A stretch of 64,000 bases of DNA from an uncultured Prevotella sp. (lineage in GTDB: Bacteria > Bacteroidota > Bacteroidia > Bacteroidales > Bacteroidaceae). This document shows, one piece after another, positions 1 through 6,574 of the stretch (position 1 is the stretch's first letter; each line of letters begins with the position of its first letter). The position numbers were made by a program, and so were the translations under genes. The stretch spans positions 1 through 64,000 of the forward strand of contig UQFS01000002.1 of assembly GCA_900540375.1 (NCBI GenBank). The letters run 5' to 3'. Below the pieces are notes generated by a model. That model ran no database searches, was not told the DNA's origin, and worked only from the letters and a program-made list of their open reading frames with translations.

Positions 1-62
1 ACTCGAACCCACGACATTCAGAACCACAATCTGACGCTCTAACCAACTGAACTACGCCCACC
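1..62 (-). tRNA. tRNA-His (GTG anticodon), 3' part missing
   Basis: Read on the minus strand the segment starts with GGTGGGCGTAG, then a D-arm (GTTCAGTTGGTTAGAGC), an anticodon stem TCAGA/TCTGA closing the loop TTGTGGT, and the T-arm start GTGGGTTCGAGT. The anticodon GTG and the extra 5' G (G-1) are both hallmarks of tRNA-His. The window begins inside the T-arm, so the end of the T-arm, the 3' acceptor strand and CCA are outside. A TACCTTTG box at 132-139 is a suitable promoter. Confidence 0.93.
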
Positions 63-131
63 ATGTAAGGCTTTGTGAGAGATCCAAGCCGACAAATAAT
101 CAGTGGCTGAGATGTTTCTCAAAAGCGAGTG

Positions 132-139
132 CAAAGGTA
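132..139 (-). promoter_or_regulatory. -7 box for tRNA-His
   Basis: TACCTTTG on the minus strand, matching the Bacteroidota -7 consensus TAnnTTTG, about 70 bp upstream of the tRNA 5' end. The box overlaps the right-hand arm of an inverted repeat (GTAAGGGAT/ATCCCTTAC, 137-175). Confidence 0.6.
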
Positions 140-175
140 AGGGATTTTTTTGAAACCACCAAATTTATCCCTTAC
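137..175. terminator. hairpin after secG, overlapping the tRNA promoter
   Basis: Nine-base inverted repeat GTAAGGGAT ... ATCCCTTAC, 18 bases downstream of the secG stop codon. On the minus strand the second arm runs straight into the -7 box of tRNA-His. A T-run follows the repeat only on the plus strand, where no gene reads into it, so its role as the secG terminator is uncertain. Confidence 0.4.
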
Positions 176-192
176 TTTTTGCAGTTTTTCTT

Positions 193-597
193 TTATTTGG
201 CCGGAGCAGCAGGTGTTGCGGGAGCGCTTTGGGCACCCTGAGCCGGAGCGGCAGCACCCTTAGCAGCGCCCTGTGCGGGAGCCTGCTGGCCAGCCTGGAA
301 ACCCTGTGTGTTGGTCGGGTTGGTAGCCTGGCTCTCAGTGGCAGCCTTCTCGAGCACGCTCTGATCAGCGGTGCTCTGCGGAGCGGTGTAAGCGCAGACG
401 ATGCTCATGACCACCATGAAGGCAGCCAAGCCCCATGTAGCCTTCTCCACGAAGTCTGTGGTCTTGCGCACACCCATGATGGCGTTGGTGGAGGAGAAGT
501 TGCTGGACAGACCGCCGCCCTTGGACTCTTGTATGAGTACAATGCCAATCATCAGCAGTGATGCCACAACGATGAGAATAACGAAAAACGTGTACAT
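193..597 (-). CDS. secG: preprotein translocase subunit SecG
   Basis: SecG is the small membrane subunit of the SecYEG translocon. The 134-residue product opens with a hydrophobic segment (residues 3-22), then the family signature around QESKGGGLSS and a second membrane segment (about 55-72). It ends in a long Ala/Pro/Gln/Gly-rich low-complexity tail (about 90-134), common in Bacteroidota SecG and not needed for the core fold. The ATG lies 6 bases beyond the stop of the upstream TPR gene, so it is the last gene of the sigma-54 regulator/lptE/TPR/secG operon. The order is typical of Bacteroidales. Family assignment is confident; the tail's role is unknown. Confidence 0.95.
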   Translation of the reverse strand: MYTFFVILIVVASLLMIGIVLIQESKGGGLSSNFSSTNAIMGVRKTTDFVEKATWGLAAFMVVMSIVCAYTAPQSTADQSVLEKAATESQATNPTNTQGFQAGQQAPAQGAAKGAAAPAQGAQSAPATPAAPAK

Positions 598-603
598 AAA
601 CTT

Positions 604-1380
604 TTACTTATTATTTTTATTATTTAATATCAACTTTTCTAAGAAGCGTATTTGATCTACAAAGTAAGCATTTTTTTTTGGATAATTCAAATTTAATTGC
701 TGAATAATTTCCAAAGCTTTCTCATATCGGCCTTGCTTGATGTAAATCTTGGCCAAAGTCTCGGTGAAATAGCTTTTATCCTCTTTGTTGCTGTCTTTGT
801 TTTCTTCTTCTTCTATTTTGGGAAGGAACTCGGGTGTGTCCTTCAATTTTATTTTTCCCTTGTCATTATTGATGAAATTATCGATCAAATCCTGCCCCTT
901 AAGCTGAGGCTGCTCCTGTGGTGTTTCCTGCTCGTCGTCATCTTCTGTTTCCAGCAGATAAGCGACGTAGTCGACAGCGGCATCGGCGGGAGTGGGCCTG
1001 CGTTTGGTCTTCTTGGGCTTTTCCTTTTCTTTCTCGTCCTCGGGTATGGTGTCGAGGAAGTTGTTGATGAGTGATATGGTGCGGTCGCCCTTGTCCTCTG
1101 TTTCGCCTTGTCTGCTGTCACGATTGCTTTCCTGCCTGTCGGTTTTGAACTTGTAGTGTGCGGCCTCTACAAGGTTGAAGATCACCTTTCGGTCGGTGAT
1201 GTAGATGGCAGCCTGGCGGAGTTCGTCGTTGAACGAGGGATCGTGGAGCAGGTAGAGGTTACGGAGCAGCAACAGCCGCGCATTCTGGTAATAAGGATAG
1301 AGCGCAAGCAGGCTGCGGAGATCGTAGACGGTCTCGCGGTCCAGAAGTTCAGGATGTTGTATGTATTGCGCTATGTCCAT
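604..1380 (-). CDS. TPR-containing protein of the lptE-secG operon
   Basis: 258-residue soluble protein without signal peptide. The first 80 residues are helical. Residues about 95-195 are highly charged and probably disordered (runs of Glu/Asp/Lys/Pro). The C-terminus has a tetratricopeptide-like pair of helices with the pattern LAKIYIKQGRYEKALEIIQQ followed by a second helix. The start was placed at ATG 1380 (MDIAQYIQ), five bases after the lptE stop; longer frames would overlap lptE. Position between lptE and secG suggests a role in envelope assembly or secretion, but no function can be read from the sequence. Confidence 0.8.
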   Translation of the reverse strand: MDIAQYIQHPELLDRETVYDLRSLLALYPYYQNARLLLLRNLYLLHDPSFNDELRQAAIYITDRKVIFNLVEAAHYKFKTDRQESNRDSRQGETEDKGDRTISLINNFLDTIPEDEKEKEKPKKTKRRPTPADAAVDYVAYLLETEDDDEQETPQEQPQLKGQDLIDNFINNDKGKIKLKDTPEFLPKIEEEENKDSNKEDKSYFTETLAKIYIKQGRYEKALEIIQQLNLNYPKKNAYFVDQIRFLEKLILNNKNNK

Positions 1381-1385
1381 GATGA

Positions 1386-1931
1386 TTACCAGTTGGCGAC
1401 GGTGGCATTGAAGATTTGGTCGGTGAGGTCCTTGCACATCTGATCCACGAGTTCCTGCTGTACGCTGGAGAGGCTTTGTGTGGTCTCGTAGCTCTTGGTG
1501 GAGGTGAATTGCTTCTCGAAGTCCTGACTGTGGTTGGTGTTGTTGGTGAAGCGCACGTTGACGGTCATGGAGAGCTCGGTCTGCGAAGAATATCCCTCGC
1601 TGGAGACGGATTTGTTGCGCTGGCTGTACTGTGTGATCTCCCCTTCGATGACGAGGTCTCCGCCCCGCTTGACCTGCTGCAAGTGAGTGTGGTTGGCGAA
1701 GACATCTTTGAGCTGATTGTTGAACATCGGTCCCATGGGTCCCCAGACATAGCTGGAGCGTATGGGGAAGTCAGCGATGCGGATGGTCTTGGTCTTGGTG
1801 TAGTCGATGCTGGCGCCGTTGAATTTCAGGCTTACCTTGCATGCGCTCATCAGGGCGATGGTGGAGATAAGCAGCGTGAGGGCCGGCAGCGCGTGCCGGA
1901 TGACTTTAATATTCTTTTTTATCGAGACCAT
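1386..1931 (-). CDS. lptE: LptE-like outer-membrane LPS assembly lipoprotein
   Basis: 181-residue lipoprotein: a basic N-terminus, a hydrophobic stretch and the lipobox LMSAC around residue 31, followed by a mature domain beginning KVSLKFNGASIDY. This matches the Bacteroidota LptE family, which plugs the LptD beta-barrel during LPS export. ATG 1931 gives a complete signal peptide and overlaps the end of the upstream regulator gene by 26 bases. Longer in-frame starts would put non-signal residues in front of the lipobox. Annotation rests on the lipoprotein architecture plus the conserved neighbourhood; sequence similarity to enterobacterial LptE is weak. Confidence 0.75.
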   Translation of the reverse strand: MVSIKKNIKVIRHALPALTLLISTIALMSACKVSLKFNGASIDYTKTKTIRIADFPIRSSYVWGPMGPMFNNQLKDVFANHTHLQQVKRGGDLVIEGEITQYSQRNKSVSSEGYSSQTELSMTVNVRFTNNTNHSQDFEKQFTSTKSYETTQSLSSVQQELVDQMCKDLTDQIFNATVANW

Positions 1932-3165
1932 ACTGTTTGATTCTTCTATAGAGTGTGCGGTCGGAGATGCCCAGTTCCTGGGCAGCTTTTTTCCTGTTGC
2001 CATTGTTTCTTTCGAGTGCTTTCTCGACCATCTGCCGTCCGAGGTCGTTGAGGTTGAGGCTTTCGGGCTCAGCCTTGATTTCCTCGGCTTCGGCCTCTTG
2101 TGTGGACGAGACTCCGTCGTATCCATTCAGTGTGTGTCCGGCAGGGGTGAGTGCGGGCATGGCAGAGGCTGGGGTGTCGAGATACTGATTGCGGTAAGCA
2201 CTCATATTGTTGAGTTCGCGGGTATCGTCGAGTTGTTTTCTCATGGAGTTGAGGTCGTGCCTGAGGTTGGCGACGCTGCCTCTGAGCTCGTAGAGAATCT
2301 TGTAGAGCGCTTCGCGCTCATTCTCATAGGAGTGCTGTCCGGGCTGGCTGATGGTGGCGAGTTCCGTGCTCTCGGGATCGTCGGGGATGAAGTGCTTGAG
2401 CTGTTCAGCGTTGATTTCGCGCTTTTCGCTGAGCACCGACATCTGCTCGGTGATGTTTTTGAGCTGTCTGACGTTGCCGGGCCATTTATAGTGGAGCATG
2501 AGCTGCTTGGCATCGTCGGTGAGGGTGATCTTCGGCAGATGGTATTTGTCGGCCATCTGCATGGCGAAGAGCCGGAAGAGCAGCAGTATGTCGTTGCCCC
2601 GCTCGCGCAGTGGCGGCATCTGTATGGGAATGGTGTTGAGTCGGTAGAAGAGGTCTTCGCGGAAGCGTCCTTCGGAGATCGCCTTGCGCATGTTGACGTT
2701 TGTGGCGGCGACGATACGCACGTCGGTCTTTCTGATTTCCTGTCCGCCTACGCGAATATACTCTCCCGTCTCGAGCACTCTGAGCAGTCGTGCCTGTGTG
2801 GCCATGGGCAGTTCACCTGCCTCGTCGAGGAAGATAGTGCCTTTGTTGGCGACACCGAAATATCCCTCGCTCTCGCCGACGGCTCCGGTGTAGGCACCTT
2901 TTTCGTGGCCGAAGAGCTCGCTGTCGATGGTACCCTCGGGGATGGAACCGCAGTTGATGGCGAAGTATCGCTCACGGCGCCGGGGTGAGTTGTCGTGTAT
3001 GACGCGGGGGATGATCTCCTTGCCCACACCGCTCTCGCCGACGATCAGCACGCTGAGGTCGGTGGGGGCTACTTGCAGGGCCACGTCGAGGGCGTGGTTC
3101 AGATCATCGCTGTTGCCTACGATGTTGTAGCGCTGTTTGATACTTTGCAGTTCTGTAGTATTCAT
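1906..3165 (-). CDS. sigma-54 interacting transcriptional regulator (no receiver domain)
   Basis: 419-residue bacterial enhancer-binding protein. The AAA+ domain starts near residue 15: Walker A GESGVGKE at 43-50, the sigma-54 contact loop GAYTGA at 90-95 (Phe replaced by Tyr, a common variant), Walker B GTIFLDE at 109-115, and the sensor region PPLRERGNDI. A Fis-type helix-turn-helix ends the protein (about 390-417, KKAAQELGISDRTLYRRI). There is no N-terminal receiver or GAF domain, so activity is probably set by expression or a partner. It is the first gene of the operon leading to lptE and secG. A -7 box lies only 7 bases before the ATG. Confidence 0.92.
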   Translation of the reverse strand: MNTTELQSIKQRYNIVGNSDDLNHALDVALQVAPTDLSVLIVGESGVGKEIIPRVIHDNSPRRRERYFAINCGSIPEGTIDSELFGHEKGAYTGAVGESEGYFGVANKGTIFLDEAGELPMATQARLLRVLETGEYIRVGGQEIRKTDVRIVAATNVNMRKAISEGRFREDLFYRLNTIPIQMPPLRERGNDILLLFRLFAMQMADKYHLPKITLTDDAKQLMLHYKWPGNVRQLKNITEQMSVLSEKREINAEQLKHFIPDDPESTELATISQPGQHSYENEREALYKILYELRGSVANLRHDLNSMRKQLDDTRELNNMSAYRNQYLDTPASAMPALTPAGHTLNGYDGVSSTQEAEAEEIKAEPESLNLNDLGRQMVEKALERNNGNRKKAAQELGISDRTLYRRIKQYGLDKKEY

Positions 3166-3172
3166 GGGTTGA

Positions 3173-3180
3173 CAAAATTA
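3173..3180 (-). promoter_or_regulatory. -7 box of the sigma-54 regulator operon
   Basis: TAATTTTG on the minus strand (TAnnTTTG). Only seven bases separate it from the ATG at 3165, so the predicted transcript has almost no 5' leader. Confidence 0.5.
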
Positions 3181-3663
3181 CGCATTTTATTTGAGAATAC
3201 TGCAATTTTGGCACAAAAAGATGGGGGCGCAGGCTAAAATACTTGCTTGGTTCCTCATATTCCCCATGAGGATCGTGCCTGGACCGAGGGAATGGGAACA
3301 AAAGGGAAGGTTTTTACGCTTGTTTGCGGGAAAATGAGACCATATCAGAGTAACGCGGTAACGAGTAACAAAAGTAACACATGAGCGTCTCCTCGAGGCT
3401 GTGCTTGCTCGTCCGCGCTGCTCAGCTTTTATCCGGCTCTAATAGGCGCTTACGGATTCACGCTCAAGTTCGAGTCATCCATTCCTGATGATGTTCCGCC
3501 TCCTGACGTTCCTGTACCCGCGCAGTTGCGTCTTGGCAGATAATTAGACAGATAATTAGTATGAGGCAGTTATCGTTTGTTTGGGAAAGCGATTCTCTTA
3601 ACAGCTACTGTTGTGCGAGCTAACAAGACGATCTCTTGCGGTATATGTCCTTCTATCTTTATT

Positions 3664-4033
3664 GTTGAGAAAACTGACAATTTTCTGCTCTTTTCCTTGC
3701 GATTTTCTGAATCAACTACTATGTCGCTCCCAATTTCGCGATTTTTGAGAGTTGATTTATAAATATCTGATATACAGAATGTTATATAAGCATAGTACTT
3801 TTTCTCTCTAAGAAAACAGTAATTTTACAATGAAATTTTGTCGGTGTTACCTATCAGAAAGCCTTTTTGATGCTATCATCTCGGTAAGATGACATGGTCA
3901 GAAAGGCACTTTGACCAGGTCAGAAAGCCTTTCTGATAGTATCAGAAAGGTACTTTGACAACATGAGCCAGCAAAAATCGATGGTTCATCTTTGTTTTTT
4001 CTCATTTTCAAGTTTCCTTTCTCTCTGGATTGC
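3664..4033 (+). repeat. five-unit dispersed element, copy A
   Basis: Shares ordered blocks with copies at 22418 and 53011: left block GTTGAGAAAACTGACA, TTGCGATTTTC about 35 bases in, GCGATTTTTGAG about 75 bases in, TTATAAA about 94 bases in, five 22-bp units (3853-3962), then TTTTTTCTCA and a right block near 4026 equivalent to AGAATGAA. The left block to array distance is 189 bp, against 167 bp in the other two copies. Right-hand spacing matches within one base. It lies between thrS and the sigma-54 regulator. Confidence 0.7.
3853..3962 (+). repeat. 5 x 22-bp array of element A
   Basis: Units start at 3853, 3875, 3897, 3919 and 3941. Each is a 19-base dyad RTCA-N11-TGAY plus a 3-base spacer. 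Four of the five carry GAAAG after RTCA; unit 2 carries TCTCG. Unit 4 is a near-perfect palindrome (GTCAGAAAG-C-CTTTCTGAT). Confidence 0.85.
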
Positions 4034-4083
4034 AACTCTGCAGTGATGCTGTTTTGTAAAGATTCGTTTAGTCGGATATTTCC

Positions 4084-4114
4084 TTTTGAGTACGATCATT
4101 GCTTTATATCTTTG
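4084..4114 (+). promoter_or_regulatory. orphan plus-strand promoter
   Basis: TTTTG at 4084-4088 and TATCTTTG at 4107-4114 with an 18-base spacer fit the Bacteroidota -33/-7 pair. No protein-coding gene follows on this strand before the convergent end of thrS at 4428, so any transcript would be a non-coding RNA of up to about 300 nt or antisense to the thrS 3' end. Confidence 0.35.
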
Positions 4115-4343
4115 TGTCATGACACAGATTTATAAGGCAAAATAGACGTTTCCTCTGATGAGGGCAAATTTTCCAGCAGTGTTTACACTTGTTGTTGTTA
4201 GTGGAGGGCAGTGAATTAGCGAACGAATGGATCTCAAACCGGGATCTGGAATCACCGAGACATAGGAATATAGAATAGAGCCTTATCTGTATCTCCGTGT
4301 GAGAAACTGTTACACGAGTTGCGGGAGGGGATTGTTAGGGAAC

Positions 4344-4383
4344 AAAAAAGCGAGGCGGAAAGCATGTCTCGATGCTTCCCGCC
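4344..4383 (-). terminator. rho-independent terminator of thrS
   Basis: Minus-strand stem GGCGGGAAGCAT / ATGCTTTCCGCC with a short loop, then CTCGC and six T. It lies 45-85 bases after the thrS stop codon. Confidence 0.85.
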
Positions 4384-4427
4384 CCGGTATGAAAGTCTCC
4401 TGAGAGCGTCAGGAGAGAATGAAATGT

Positions 4428-6380
4428 TTAAGCGTTGATCTCTTTGAGCTGCTCGGCGACCTCGTCCTTGATGCGCTGTGCGAACTCCGTCATCGGCATG
4501 GTAGCCTGCTCGCCGCCGCCCTGCTTGCGCATGCTCACGAGCTTGTCAGCAGCCTCTTTCTCGCCTACGACGATCATGTAAGGCACACGCTTGAGCTCGT
4601 TGTCGCGGATCTTACGGCCGATCTTCTCGTTGCGGTCGTCGATGTAAGCGCGCACGTCCTGCGTGTCGAGGTAGCTCTTGACCTCCTTAGCGTAGTCGTT
4701 GTACTTCTCCGAGATCGGCAGGATAGCCACCTGGTCGGGAGTGAGCCACAAGGGGAAGTGGCCGGCAGTGTGCTCGATGAGCACAGCGGTGAAGCGCTCG
4801 AGAGAGCCGAAGGGAGCACGGTGGATCATCACCGGCGTCTTCTTGGAGTTGTCCTCAGCGGTGTACTCCAGCTTGAAACGCTCCGGCAGGTTGTAGTCGA
4901 CCTGGATCGTACCCAACTGCCATTTACGGCCGATGGCATCCTTGACCATGAAGTCGAGCTTAGGACCATAGAAGGCAGCCTCGCCCGTCTCCTCATGAGC
5001 GTTGAGCCCCTTCTCCTTGCAAGCCTGGCGGATAGCGTCCTCGCTCTCCTGCCAAATCTCGTCGGAACCGATATACTTCTCGGTGTCCTTAGGATCACGC
5101 AGAGAGATCTGAGCATCGTAGTTATCGAAGCCGAAGATACGGAAGACCTTGAGGATGATGTCGATGATAGACTCGAACTCAGCCTTTACCTGGTCAGGAC
5201 GCACGAAGATGTGGGCGTCGTCCTGCGTAAAGGTACGCACACGTGTCAGTCCGTGAAGCTCACCGCTCTTCTCATAGCGGAACACAGTGCCGAACTCAGC
5301 GATACGGAGCGGCAGATCCTTGTAAGAGCGTGGCTTGCGGGCGTAGACCTCGCAGTGGTGAGGGCAGTTCATCGGCTTGAGCATATACTCTTCGTCCTCC
5401 TCAGGCGTATGGATGGGCTGGAAGGCATCCTTGCCGTAGTGGGCATAGTGGCCGGAAGTGACATAGAGGTTCTTCGAGCCGATACCCGGAGTGATGACCT
5501 CCTGATAGTTGTAAGGCTTCAGCACGCTACGGAGCAGCTCCTGCAGACGCAGACGCAGCTGAGTACCCTTCGGCAGCCAGATAGGCAGACCCTTGCCGAC
5601 GCGGTCGGAGAACATGAAGAGCTCCATCTCCTTGCCGATCTTGCGGTGGTCGCGCTTCTTGGCCTCTTCGAGCATGACGAGATACTCGTCAAGCATCTTC
5701 TTCTTCGGGAAGGTGATACCATAGATACGCGTCATCTGCTCGCGCTTGGCATCGCCGCGCCAGAAGGCACCGGCCACGCTCGTGATCTTGATGGCCTTGA
5801 TGGCACCGGTGCTCATCAAGTGCGGGCCGCGGCAGAGGTCGGTGAAGTTGCCTTGGGTGTATGTGGTGATGGTGCCGTCAGCGAGATCCTGCTGAATGTG
5901 CTCCACCTTGTATTTCTGTCCGTCAGCCTCAAACTCCTTGATGGCGTCGGCTTTGGAGACCTCACGACGCACGACGGGCTCGTTTTTCTTGGCGAGCTCC
6001 TTCATCTTCTCCTCGATCTTGGAGAAGTCGTTTTCGGAGATCATCTTGCCCTCAGGCGGCATGACATCGTAGAAGAAGCCATTCTCGATGGCAGGTCCGA
6101 AGCCGAACTGGATGCCGGGGTAGAGCTCTTGGAGCGCCTCGGCGAGCAGGTGGGCGGAAGTGTGCCAGAAGGTGTGCTTGCCCTCTTCGTCGTCGAACTT
6201 GTAAAGTGCGATGGTTGCGTCCTCATTGATGGGACGGTTCAACTCGGTTGTCTCACCATTAATCCCGCAAGATACAACGTCGCGGGCGAGAGCCGGTGAG
6301 ATGCTCTCTGCGATTTGAAGTCCAGTGACGCCCTGCTCGTACTCACGCACAGAACCGTCAGGGAATGTGATTTTAACCAT
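4428..6380 (-). CDS. thrS: threonyl-tRNA synthetase
   Basis: Charges tRNA-Thr with threonine in the cytoplasm. The 650-residue protein has the full class II ThrRS plan: TGS domain (1-62), editing domain with HxxxH at 73/77 and Cys183/His187, and a catalytic core with the zinc ligands Cys339 (in MNCPHHC), His390 and His520, then the anticodon-binding domain (about 545-650). Length is normal. The ATG at 6380 begins the TGS sequence MVKITFPDGS. It has its own promoter (6410-6417) and terminator. In many bacteria thrS precedes infC-rpmI-rplT; here those genes lie 17 kb away. Confidence 0.98.
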   Translation of the reverse strand: MVKITFPDGSVREYEQGVTGLQIAESISPALARDVVSCGINGETTELNRPINEDATIALYKFDDEEGKHTFWHTSAHLLAEALQELYPGIQFGFGPAIENGFFYDVMPPEGKMISENDFSKIEEKMKELAKKNEPVVRREVSKADAIKEFEADGQKYKVEHIQQDLADGTITTYTQGNFTDLCRGPHLMSTGAIKAIKITSVAGAFWRGDAKREQMTRIYGITFPKKKMLDEYLVMLEEAKKRDHRKIGKEMELFMFSDRVGKGLPIWLPKGTQLRLRLQELLRSVLKPYNYQEVITPGIGSKNLYVTSGHYAHYGKDAFQPIHTPEEDEEYMLKPMNCPHHCEVYARKPRSYKDLPLRIAEFGTVFRYEKSGELHGLTRVRTFTQDDAHIFVRPDQVKAEFESIIDIILKVFRIFGFDNYDAQISLRDPKDTEKYIGSDEIWQESEDAIRQACKEKGLNAHEETGEAAFYGPKLDFMVKDAIGRKWQLGTIQVDYNLPERFKLEYTAEDNSKKTPVMIHRAPFGSLERFTAVLIEHTAGHFPLWLTPDQVAILPISEKYNDYAKEVKSYLDTQDVRAYIDDRNEKIGRKIRDNELKRVPYMIVVGEKEAADKLVSMRKQGGGEQATMPMTEFAQRIKDEVAEQLKEINA

Positions 6381-6409
6381 GATACAAATTAGTTTTGTTT
6401 AAATCACCG

Positions 6410-6417
6410 CAAAAGTA
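6410..6417 (-). promoter_or_regulatory. -7 box of thrS
   Basis: TACTTTTG on the minus strand, 30 bases upstream of the thrS ATG, matching TAnnTTTG. Confidence 0.6.
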
Positions 6418-6509
6418 CTACTTATTTTTTGATTGGCGTAATAATTTGGGTATTTTTATCCCTAAAATCAATAATTGTCGACAGTGGTGTTTTTTACACG
6501 TAAAAGTAG

Positions 6510-6517
6510 TAACTTTG
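6510..6517 (+). promoter_or_regulatory. -7 box of hrpB
   Basis: TAACTTTG preceded by a T-run (6490-6496) at suitable distance. Transcription would start near 6523, giving a leader that holds both copies of the TATATAATAAGGAGT motif. Confidence 0.65.
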
Positions 6518-6522
6518 TAGTT

Positions 6523-6566
6523 CTATATATAATAAGGAGTAAAATCAGCTATATATAATAAGGAGT
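6523..6566 (+). repeat. duplicated leader motif before hrpB
   Basis: CTATATATAATAAGGAGT occurs at 6523-6540 and again, identically, at 6549-6566. The AAGGAGT of the second copy sits 8 bases before the hrpB ATG and can serve as its ribosome-binding site. Related motifs recur in other leaders of the window. Confidence 0.8.
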
Positions 6567-6574
6567 CAAAGACG

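Larger units (their letters stand above)
3181..4343. other. 1.16-kb non-coding stretch
   Basis: No credible gene on either strand. It contains GTAAC-rich sequence around 3353-3380, repeat element A (3664-4033) with its five 22-bp units, and an isolated plus-strand promoter-like pair near 4085-4114. The segment 3400-3560 showed nothing recognisable. Confidence 0.7.

Noticed and set aside
3380..3480. tRNA-like T-loop (AAGTTCGAGTC)
   Set aside because: No acceptor, D or anticodon arms could be matched around it.
4155..4190. CTGATGAG resembling a hammerhead ribozyme core
   Set aside because: No GAAA partner motif or three-stem arrangement nearby.
4419..6299. 626-codon open frame on the plus strand
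   Set aside because: Antisense shadow of thrS; its Leu/Val/Asp-rich composition is typical of reverse-complement reading of a real gene.
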